Source: Phoronis australis
Lineage: Eukaryota; Phoronida; Phoronidae
Reading direction: 5' to 3'
Assembly: GCA_002633005.1 (NCBI GenBank)
Contig: NMRA01000018.1
Span: 1,572,814-1,636,813 of the forward strand
DNA length: 64,000 nucleotides
The position numbers and the translations under genes were made by a program. The notes beneath the pieces are model-generated. The model worked only from the letters and a program-made list of their open reading frames with translations, did not search any database and was not told where the DNA came from. Numbering within the stretch: position 1 is the first letter of the stretch; each line of letters begins with the position of its first letter. Below are positions 34,101-46,100 of this stretch, piece after piece.

Positions 34101-37100
34101 ATCGATGGCAGAAAGCGTTCCTTCTTATACGAATATCCAAAGCTAGTGATGTGCGCTACCGGTAAAAACATTTTGCAAGGCCTTTATTACTTTGACTACG
34201 GCTGTTTCTGCGGCAAAGGCGGTGTTGGCTCTACTCCTGTTGATGGACTTGATAGGTAAAGATTTTTTCAGGAATTCTAAGCATCCGCCGAATGACTGGT
34301 CATAAATACACAAGACACCATACTGTAGCCTAACGCCTTCCCGTCCAACACAGGCGAGGGCTTCATTTTCAAACTGAATCTGAAGAACCAATGAAGGCGT
34401 TGGTCACCGTCATGTTTTACGCACCAGGCTCATGGTTCTATTTGCTAAACGTTTGCGATTCATCTTAAGTAAAAAGGCTCCCCTTGGTCGAAACTCTGCG
34501 CTCTCCCTGTTCATTAACAAGTACCCCAGGTTGCAACTCATTGCAATTAACCCAATTTAAAAGTCACGATTCATAGAAACGTATTTAAACAGGTGTCACT
34601 TTGTTTTCATGGAATACAATGGTTTATAATATGAAAATATCAAAATCAAACTACACTCCAAATAGGCCACAAAAATAACGTTAGAAGAATCCTACTGCCC
34701 ACGGCTTACGCCTCTCTTGACAAGCGCACATACATGCACGTTGTCTATCTTTACTAATCAAGTTCCTGGAAATTGACACTTAAGTCTCAGTTACTCCTTT
34801 TACATGACCTCCTCAAGGCTCCAGGTTGACGTAAACCAGGCTCCGAACTTAGCTTATGCTCGATGTTCAACCATTCACGACAAATGTTCCAAGTGCAAAT
34901 TTGTCAATTTACTCAAAGCGTGCCATTCCATTAGTTTTTCATCTTCCCAATCCTTTCGAATATTTTCCCAGTGGCGGATCTACGGGGGGGGTTCAGGGGG
35001 TTTAAACCCCCCCCCTCGGGCCAGGACCCAAAAATTAAAAAAAAACAAAACAAAAACGTCTCTAGAAAAACAAAAACGGCACCGCCAGCGTGTGTAAACC
35101 CCGAGTAAACCAACTTGGAAAAAATGAGGGGGGGGAGGTTCACTCTGAAAATATATTTTTTGCATTGTGAATTGCTGTTATGAAAATCAACGCATTTCGA
35201 GTCTTCCTGGCTCATCGGCAAAACCCCGGAGATCAAGTGTGTGCGCGCTTCCGACGACACTTCTGAAGTAGCTAAGCATTTTAGATGGATCCACCGCTGA
35301 AAGAGCAGCCCTATAGCTGATTTCTTTAGGTAACTAGTTTCTTTACTCTAAGATATGTTTTGATTTGATTAGGGGAAATACTGTGGTGCCGCAACCCTGA
35401 TATTCAGGCGAATTGACGGGCAACGTTTTTACCGAAATTGACTGGTGTATTGCAAAGTTGTCTTGCGCAATATTATATAGTGTACATGAAAAAAAATCGT
35501 TTTCCGAAGAATTGCTATTATGGCGGGCGCCGTGGTCTGGTCGAGAGTCTGTTTGAAGATCATGGCACTCTAACAAGTTATGTCTATACAAGGAATGACC
35601 AAGGGGGCACTCACATTAACAAAGTGACCGCATTCGCGAACAGTGTACAGTACCAGGAATTGCGGGGAGGCTGTATTTTCACAGCAAAGTCTTGCGGGAC
35701 TCGTGCAATGTTCAATGGGCCTTCTAAGGAGCCCTAGTGCCGACCTCAACACCTACCGTCTTTCTACCTGCAATAAGCACCACTGAGGTTTTCTATAGTG
35801 GGAATTTCCGCAGAAAGGCCCACCCGACGAAACGCCCATGCCCATGGGCATATATTTGATGTTAGTACTTCGGGTTTCAAGCGTTCACACATTGGGATGT
35901 TTATTTCGAAAATTGCAAGAGATGCAAATGGGTCCTGGGATACATCGTCAAGGTTTGAAGTAGTCCATGATGAACGGAACAAATTTAGTTGCGCATGCTG
36001 TAAGTCTTTTGAATGGACTTGGTAACCTCAGGGAGCTTAGTGCCAACTGAGCTGCGAAACGAGATGCTGCATTGTAGAGGTGGACAAGCTCATTGACACA
36101 ACAGTTGACGAAGTGCAAGCCTTGGGAACAAACGTCGATGATGTCTGGGTAGAATGGTTCTAAGACAAGCAAACCATTGGATCCGATATACATATTCCTC
36201 GGCAGTCTAGACGGCAGGAAGATAGGACCAACGTTGCTGGAGAAACACCCAGGTAATAAGTTATAATTATTCACAGTTTGTAATAATGTCGTTTTTTTAT
36301 GCTTGTGTACAATGAAAACGAAATAGAAATTATTTTTAGACATGCCAAATTTACCCAGTACAGCAGAGGGTCTACGAGAGCACAGAAACTGATTCTGGTT
36401 TGTATTTCCACTTGAGTCTATCTGCTTCATATCCAAAATCTTATTTCACGTAGTGCGTAGTTAAATCTGTACCCAATACTTGTTTCTTCCAGTGAGTACT
36501 GCAGAACGGTGCGAAAACCCTTCCTTGACAACCTCTCGCAGCAGTTGACCAACAGATATGTAAACTACACGTATGAGCAACCACTGGGGATTAAAATGTG
36601 TCTAGAGAGAAGTTTCAATTCAAAATTTTTCGCAAAGTACGCTTTAGGTCTCACGACGGACCAGGCCAGCTTGATTTGTGTAGATATCGAGTTTCAGTGT
36701 ACTTCTGGTCCCTCGGCGAACTAGTCTTGTGATGTTTTTTACCAAAGTGTGGTTTGTAAAACTATTTATCTCAGCCAGTACTGTTTGGTCCCGCGACAGA
36801 TCGACTATTTTTATAGAGATAATTAGCACAGGTGTACTTTTGGTCTCGTGACGGACCAGGCCAGAGTTTTTGTGTACTCTCAGTGTACATCTTGTCCCTC
36901 TACGAACTACTCCTGTATATCTTTTCACCACGGTGTACGCCTACAAAGTGTTTTGGTTTCGTGAAACTGTTTTCAGATGATTTGTTTCCTGATACATTTG
37001 ACGTTTTTCAATTGTTGTCAACGTGATTCAGCTTAATAAAGTGATACTTAATTGTTTGTTGTTGCTTTTAGTAATAGACTATGAGCTGAGAGCACCATCG

Positions 37101-40100
37101 TTCGGCAGTTTTTCTCGTAACGAGACAGAACATGTTTATTTCCGGACTAACAGTACAGGTTTTCATTCTTAAACAGCTTGAGGCTGTTGCGATCATCTGA
37201 TATTCATTTTTTTACGCCCAGTGGGTGCTCCTTATAGTCTTCAATGTTTGGTAGTTGTCTAAACCCCTGTATACACACTACACTGTTTCGTATGCTAAAA
37301 AGGTGTGTAATCAGATGGTCCACCAAAAATTTTTGCTGGTGGTGTGACTCATACCCAGATGTGCACAAATATGGTTTCACGAAACTTATGATCCAAGTTC
37401 ATGTGTCGAAATCGAGAAGGGTTCAAACTCCAGGGACATGCTAAGTGCCAGAAACGTACCAGGATGCATGGAAATTTCACTGTTTGGCTACAAAAACAAA
37501 AAGTTGTCTTACACGCCCCCCCCCCGCTAGGAGCCACGCGCCTCGGATTCGACCTTTGCGGGAATCCTAAACCCCCTCAGTCTTACTGAAAACGTAGATC
37601 CGCCACTGTTTCCATTGGTCACGATTCGCCTTAGGAGAGTCGTGCCGCGTAATTCAGTGAGCTTGCGCTGTATACAACTTTGGTTTCAAGATATGAAGTT
37701 CGCAACTCATGTCCGTCGAGGCGCTAACGGTAAAATGATTAAAAAGCATTGCCGACGTGTTCCTGTGAAAAGGCAAAATTAAAATGTGCATCGAATGCAA
37801 ACAGAACAACATTGTCAACGTATTCATGTAAACAAGGCGAAGTTTGCTTTAAACGTTCATAAACAGCAACATATTCCCAATGCATTATGAAACAAAGTCT
37901 GCTTTGAATGAAAATAGAAAAACACAGCCGACATGTTCGTGCAGAAAAACGCCCCCAACATGCTCCTTTAGAAGTGTGCTTTCAATGCAAGCAGAACGAT
38001 ATTGTCATCGGGCGTTTATGTAAAACATGAAGTGTGCTTTAAATGCAAACGTCAAAATATTCCCGACGTGTTCATGAAGAAGACGAAGTGTTGGCTAGTT
38101 TATGGCTTCGGAAACCATCAAATTTTAGCATTTTTGTTGCATCACTGTGCAACAACGACAAGTTAACAGAAACTAAGAATGACATACTGAATAAACACAA
38201 CTTGTGTTTTCGTGGAAATGTAAAAATCATAATTGAAACGTATTCGCAAGTTAGCTATTTTTGTTACTTTTTAAACCCACCTGAGTCAAGCTGTGTAACT
38301 GGTGGAAATGCCCTTCATTCGATCGTCATTTCTTTTACGACGCATCATCACTCAGAAAAGTGACATACTACATGTGAAAGCTGAGCCCTTGTAGAGTACA
38401 TATATATTAAAATATTTGTGGACAGCGAACTTTGTGTCCTGCATGCTTCGATTGAAACCACCCACTTTGCTGATATCGGTCGTCCTGTTCGCCGTTACTG
38501 TCACACTCTCAATAACAAACCAAGTTCTAAAGATTTATGAGTAACAAAAAACGACGTCAACAAGATCATTAAGATTTTTCAAAGTTCGAAATCTGAATTA
38601 CATTAAATTTGATGCGGCTGGTGCTCAGAACTCTGCAAGTAAAGCTGAAATTGTCAGTCCTTTAATGTCTGCTTAACGTCTAGTAGGGTTAGGTGGTTCC
38701 AAAAAATAGGAACGTATATTAACAGGAGGCAATCCAAAAATCACACTCGATTGAATGGTTATTGCTAACCATACCTTTCAAGTATTTAAGATCCACGGGG
38801 AGCACTGATCATGTAAAGGTGAAAATCTTCCGGGTAGTATTTTTTCTGCTACTCATCAGATGGCGCACCGTTTACCGAGTCGTAAAAATAAACCTTCTGT
38901 TGAACAAGCTGTACTCAAATAAAACGCAGTGCCAACTCAATATTTTAGGAAGGGCATTTTTGGTTAACTATTTAGTGCATGAAAAACGTATAACGGCTAT
39001 TGCTATTTCTATAGAAGTGTTTTCACCAACCTCCACTCAACACTTATTGAAGCAACGTTTCAGCCAGCTGTATTTACAATCATCACCAGGACTTCCATTT
39101 TAGTGATGATGATTGCAAAGTAAAGGACTGAAACGTAGATTGGATGAAGCGTTGTAGGTTCAGGTGAGAATGGATTTCAACTGTGACTATAGAACATCAC
39201 TAACACAATATGAATTTGAGATGTACATAAAAATACTACATAGAACTAGGAATGTCATTGGTTAATCTGGGCATCAGATGTAAACAACTAGCAAATCCGG
39301 AATTTCAAAAGGGGTAATTGCAGTGGTGCTATGAATTTGAAATACAGACAGTCTACGAAAATGTCAAATTGTTTTATGTAAGGTATCGGTAAAGTTAAAT
39401 GTTTTATTATCTAATACTCATGGAAACTCTGACTTGCAACACATAGAAAAACACATCAGTGCAGTATTTATTACACAGGAAATTTATACTGTCAGACGAT
39501 TGACTGTGGGTTTGTTTAAAAGGTAGCTATGCTTTGAGGTTGTGCGTAGATGGAGAGTGAATAATCAAATCCAGTAATTAATTTATTATATGATAACCCC
39601 TAATTAGACAAATGAAACCTATTGTTAATTAAGTAATCAATTACAAAGAGTAACTACACTAGCGCCCTCTTTAAAGATTATTTTAATCAAACAATCAGAA
39701 CAATCAAATGTCTTATCTGCTATCCAAGCTAGGACTCTCCACTTGTTGGACGTCTGTCCTGTTGGTGAATCTTCGAACTATACACACTGTATAGCGACAG
39801 TGTACTTGCTAGTCACCGTCTCTGGTGATGCAACACTTGCAAGCAATTTCTTCTACCCGCGATTCTTCTTGCTGGTCACAGTCTCTGGCTGATGACGCAA
39901 CACTTCAGGTAGTATCTTACTACCCACAATGCAAGTGACAAGCTCTTAGTTATCTTCCTGTTCGTTAACCCTTGCCCTTGCCAAGATCCTTTCTAGAATC
40001 TTCCACGAGATGGCTCTGTCGTGCAATTTCCTCTGTAAACTGTAGCAAGTCTTTATGCTTCAACTATTATAGCTCATCTAATTTTCTTGTTGATTTCAGC

Positions 40101-43100
40101 CCATAATATAACATTCTACTTATTTAGTGATTGGCTGATAAAAACCACATGATCATATCCAATCATATTATTGGTTGTTACAATTTGTTCTCAGAATTTT
40201 TGTAGAATCTCTAGAGTACTTTGACCCCAGAACCCAAAGTTGTAAACACCACCTAAAAATAGGTTTTGACGTTAAAATACATGTCAACAAGTCTGACCCC
40301 ATGATTTAAAAGCTCATATGCACAAATTTTAGGAAACTTAAAATGGATCTATTCTTACTAATTACTTAATCAATATTTATTCTGACATATACAACGCCAC
40401 CTTTTGGTCGTGGTTGACATCAAGCTAAGAAGAGGGGACTTTAGTTTCCCACCTGTAAATTGATTACAGTGCACACCGGTATGTGTATTATGCAAGTGTG
40501 GGTGTTAAATCTGGTTGTCAACGTTAAGTTTTGGATATCGAGCTCTTTGATCAAAAGATTAAGTAAAAATGAAACCATAGTCTACATCACACTGCACATT
40601 TTTGTCAACATCATACAAAAACAGGAAAAAATGCAAAACGCCCAAGATTGCATCTCTGGCAGTATGCTTTCAGGGATGTTCATAACATGTAATGTATAAA
40701 ATAAAAAACCTCTAGGTGGTACAGCATACATTATATTCATCTGAAGCAAGACAACCGCTGTTATATTCTTGCCAAATATCATACATCAAGATACTTGGTT
40801 GATACAGATCCATTAGAGGACGCCACAGCACTCAGACATGTCCTAAAATTTATGCGGTGTATACTCTCCTCAATAATGCAACACATACATCAAATTTCAC
40901 CCAGATTCAATAGAACTTAGTAAATATTGCGTCGCAGATAAACAAACAAATTGCCACTCAGGGCGCCACGGTGATTGCACCCATCAGAAAACCTGTCAGT
41001 CGTGATCATCTTAATAGGAACACATGAGCAAAATTTCATAACTATCCTCCAAAGAATTTAAAGGACAGAGAGGCTGCTGCCAGAAATAATAATCTTAAGT
41101 GGCACAGAATATTTTATATCCAGCCAAAAATAGCAATTTGTTCTCGTTTCCTCAACAGAAACAGATTTACCGTATTGTACGAAAATACATCAAGAAACGT
41201 TGGTAGATATAGAGGCATACATAAAGAAAACTTAAATTGCCATCAATCAGTGCTCTAGTGGGGCGTGGGCGCAAGTAGGCGCAGTCAACCACCTTTAGGC
41301 ATTTGAATATAATGCCTACGCATCAAAAGTTATGTTCAGTACTCAAGGTGATACGGTGGTCTTTGGGCGCCTACTTACCTTTAATTTCACCTCTACGGCA
41401 CTGCCATTAAGGGGCACCATAGGAGATCGTCCAATCAACAATCAGTGTCAATTGAGCTCATCTCAATGGCAAGATTTCTGTACAGATTACATAGGTACGC
41501 CAGGAAATAGGAAAGTGTTGCTGTCTCCATAACTGAAACTTATTTGCAAAATTTGATGGAAAATCAGTCAAGGAACTTGCTAGATATACAGACTAACATG
41601 AAGAAGTAAAGTTGCCACCAGGGGCACAGTGGTAGTCAATACATCCCAAAACTCTCTTGTGTCATTCCATTTGTAAAACTTCACATTCACCAAGGATTTG
41701 GAGATGCAGCAGCAGATGCCAGACAAAGAGACGGGGGTGACAGCATAATGGGCCTACACACGCATGCTTGCATCCATGCAAACAGTCATACAGAACAAGG
41801 CAAAAGTAATCAGACAATATAAATCTTTGCCGCACTTGATGGCTAATCCTGTTAATGCGAAAATGACTGGTAATAACTATTACTGCGGCTAATTACAGAA
41901 TGTCTTAGCCACCATACTAACCTTCCTGTTTCCCTTCATTTTCAGTCACAGAGGAAGACCACTTTGACCACGAGTGCTACTTTTGCCCCAGCTGTCATGG
42001 CAAGGAATTCTGGGTCATTTTGTCTGAATACGTTTGGCTTGTACTGTATATTAATGTGTACAAATAACCTGGAAACGACAGATAAAAGGGCACTCTTGGC
42101 ATGAAAAGTAATTTCACAGAAAAGAAACTCACTAGCAGTATTACTTCAAAGCAATAAACCCACCATAAGGTGCACAACAAGAATACAGTGACACTGATGA
42201 TTACGATATACATGGACACTGCTCAAGATATTCTAATAGCAGTTCTATGATTGTGTCCTGCGGTACTCGTTTGTTGAGAACACCTCACTGGATCGCTTTT
42301 TTGACCAGTTTTCATGCCTTCGTTGAACGCATCAGTCAAAAACATCTTTACACTTTCAGTCATTACATGTATTTCAGGCCTTTATGCTGACTTCAGAGCC
42401 CACCCTGTGCTGTATGACTCTCCTGCTGTTTGGGTACTAGCTGCCGGCATTTTACACCAGCAAATGTAAAACTGAATAATATAGGATATGTTATCTAGTC
42501 CATTGGCAGGCTACCAGAACACAATTGTTCAACACACGTGAACAGCAGTCACTCACATCCCTCTTCACACAAATCAAACACAGCTTTTGGAACCAAAAAT
42601 CAGTTCAAAAACTCACGTGACTAAGAATCACGTCCATGACTCAGGGAAGAGTGTGTGAAGTGTGTTTATAGGCAACAAAGCTGGATGCAACACCAGGAGC
42701 CATCATGCTTTTTGGATGGGTAGCCATGTTTTGTGAATTCATAAAATGAGCTTACAAATCTAAATGCTGCGGTCATAAGTGACAGTGGCAGATCTACGAT
42801 TTCAGTAAGGGGGGGTTTAGGATTCGAAAGGATCCGAGGCGCGTAGCGCCGAGCAGAAGGAAGGTCGCGAGAGGGTTTCCCTCCTCCCGTGTAAAATTTT
42901 TTTTATTTTTAGTAGCTAATTTTGTTTTTCTTGCGATTTTTTTTCAGTTTTTATTTTTGATCCTGTCCCGAGGGGGGGTTTAAACCCCCTGAACCCCCCC
43001 CCTGTAGATCCGCCTCTGAGTGAGAGAGTTGTGCTGTTTGAGTGGTCTAATTAACACATTAATGCACGTCAAAAAATCGAGCCTAAATTTGTGCGAATGT

Positions 43101-46100
43101 CCAAGCCATGGCTGCATAGGCTGCTGAGTAGCACGTTCCACAACAGCTTCACTTTTTGTTGGGTTGTAATATAGAACATCACACAGCGCATTAACATGTT
43201 GACTATCAAGTCAACTAGGAACAGTCAGCGACTAAAATGCATAGCAAGGGATATATGTCAAACCTATGGATTTGTGATGCCAAATTGAGTTCAACGAGCA
43301 TGCTGTTCGATCATGAACTTCCCCTTCTATTTCAATAGCAGTGTCTTTGGCAGCCCATTTTCTCCCCACATCATAACGATGATCTTCAAGTGCTGTTGGC
43401 TGTTTATCATGCCAGCCCATGCTAACTTGCTGCTTAAGTTTGTTTCCAGAGGCAAAAGTGCTGTTACAGCCATCTTTTGGACACAGGAATATCTTTGTCT
43501 TTCGATTGCTGAAACTAGTGAAAGGTGTCAATGAGGATGCAGCATGACATTCCTGTTATGTATAGCGCCACCTGGCGTCGAATACAGTAGTATGTAACAC
43601 GGACACGAGTTGTCTTTTGTCTCTTCAGCTTCGGCATTTCCTGCATATATAACAATTCTTAAACCACTAGTTCCATTGGTTTGCAATCAGAAGCAGGATT
43701 CTCCAAAACCATTCCATCTCCGATCCCAAGCAAACACTTTTCCTATTGAAATAGATAAATTAGTTGTAAGCATTAGAATACAAGTACTTTTTAAAAATCA
43801 AGCTATAAAAGCATATTCCATTCCATCACATATTTAACTTTTTTTAGACACATACACATCTGAAGCTGGTTCTCAGATGGTATGACTAATCACAGAGAGA
43901 TTTCTGAGAAAAATCAATGCATGTAATTGCATACAGCCCATATTTTGAATTGTTACGTGGCTCACCTTCAAATTAGAAGTTATTAAGTTGACGTAATCCT
44001 GGGATTAAGTGGTGAACATCCTTTGCATTCCTGGCCTGAGGCTGCAAACGTACACCTTACAACCACAGGCGTCCTCAGACTCTGATCGCCCGCAATACAC
44101 TATATGTAATACTAAAAGGTATGACACTACCGACCACAAATTTCAGGGGTGCTTCACTTCAGCCGTCCACATCAAACTCAAATCTCAATACATTTACATA
44201 AAAAAAGGTTTCAACAAACCACTAGCAGTTGTTCTTTCTTCTAATACCATTCACAGTGTCCTGCTTCAGCGAGATAGCAACAAATTTGTTGTCAAAGCAC
44301 AAAATGTTCCCAAAAAGCCCACGCATCGAGCCTTCTTGGACTGTTCGAGGTCAAGGACGGTACGGCAATTGCCATTTTGTCACGGAGTGTCACGACATCG
44401 GTAACTCCACACTTAGCCGCCACGAGAAAAACGACTACTTCAACAAATCCCTGACTTGATGCCTGTGAGTTGCGGAGACATTAAAATGATAATAGATCAT
44501 ATAAAAACGGGCACTGATGAAAGCAACCAGCACTTGCTTTTCATGATTTGTTTACTAATTCCAGAAGGTAAAAATTAGTACATAACCACAAGTCATCAGA
44601 GGATGTAAACCTCCCAATAGGCTCCATTCTGGAATTAGTGACATTCTGTGTAAATACCACCTACTTCCAACACCAAGACAAGTTCTACGAGAAGAAATAA
44701 GGAATGACAATGGGTTCACCACAATCACCAGCCTTAGCTAACTTGTACATGGAGTGGTTCGAACAAACAGCTCTCAGCTCAGCTAACAGACCCCCGCAGA
44801 AGTGGAAACGATACGTTGATGACACATTCACAATATTCAGCTAAGACTCAGAAAATCCATCAGAGTTCCTTGACTATCTGCACAGCATAGCGCCTACAAT
44901 TAGATTCACAATGGAAGAAGACTGTACTTCGGGAGCAAGTTTTCTGTTATACAGAATTTGTTGAATGCACGACACTTTTCATTGTTCACGGTCTTTATTC
45001 CGTTGCGTTCATACTTTCTGAACAAAACTCTACTCTCTATTCTTTGCAGTATTTCACACCCGACGTGTCTCACTGTGTGTGTCGTCAGCTTATACTCTGT
45101 GGTGGCATTACTGCGTCATTTTATCTTCACTTGAGAATGAAACAAGTATGCTTCGAAATATCGTGTGTCTTTTAATTATGTCGCTAGGTCAGTTACTGTA
45201 TCTATGTTCAGTAGAGAGTAGAGTTTTGTTCAGAAAGTATGAACGCAACGGAATAAAGACCGTGAACAATGAAAAGTGTCGTGCATTCAACAAATTCTGT
45301 ATAATGGAAGAAGAGACAAACAACAGTCTCCCATTTTAGACGTACTAGTGACTCGTCAAGGACAGTTAACAACGTCAGTCTACTATATAAAGACCCACAC
45401 ATGACGATACCTCGACTTCAAGTCCAACCACACCAAAGGAGTCATGAAGGGTATAATCAAATGCCTTGCATCAAGATCAAAAGAAATCTGCAGTGCTACA
45501 GCACTTTAGGCATACTTGGCCAACCTGAAGGACAATTCGAAAGAAATGGCTACCCAGGGGATTTCATCAAGACGGGTTTAACATCGTTGAGAAAAGAGAA
45601 AGTGGCAGAAGAACGCCCACTGCAGACTATGTACTTACCGTATATACCCGGAATAACCGAGAAGCTAGGACGCGTTTGTAAAGAATTTAAGATAAGAAAA
45701 GTATACCGCAGCTCAGACACACTGGGTTGGCGATTGACAAAAGTCAAACCAAGAACTGAATTGGGAAAAAAGAAAAATGTCATCAGTGAAATCCCATGTG
45801 AATGTAGTGAATCATATTATCGGTAAAACTCTAAGACCTCTGGAGACGATAATTGCTGAAAATAAAAGGTGTTGTAGAGAGGGTAATACCTCATCAGGAG
45901 TAGCAGAACACATGTGGTCGAAACAACACAATATCTGGTGGAATAACATGAGAATACTCGACAGTGAAACAGGTTGGACCCAGAGAAAGATCAAGGAAGC
46001 CATGTACATGAAAGTACAGGGCAATATCTTCAGTCTTCCAAGCAAACAACCAAGTGACACCTGGCTCAGTCTACTTAGGAAGGTTTAAGTATAATAAAAT

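Larger units (their letters stand above)
34969..37608 (+). mobile_element. hAT-like element with 2.4 kb of unknown interior
   Basis: Left end CAGTGGCGGATCTACGGGGG, right end ACGTAGATCCGCCACTG, flanked by TTTCC (34964-34968 and 37609-37613). Both ends match the short element at 42783-43018 in inverted orientation. The interior contains poly-C tracts, minus-strand open frames (35764-35982 and 35948-36436) without recognised domains, and direct repeats near 36.6-36.9 kb. No transposase signature was found; the 2.4 kb could be captured DNA or a decayed transposase. Confidence 0.65.

Noticed and set aside
35570-35752. ORFs around 35.3-35.75 kb
   Set aside because: Short, overlapping on both strands, no motif.
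45079-45339. ORF MSSAYTLWWHYC... as a host gene
   Set aside because: It falls across the MITE inserted in PLE-2 and continues into the Penelope frame.
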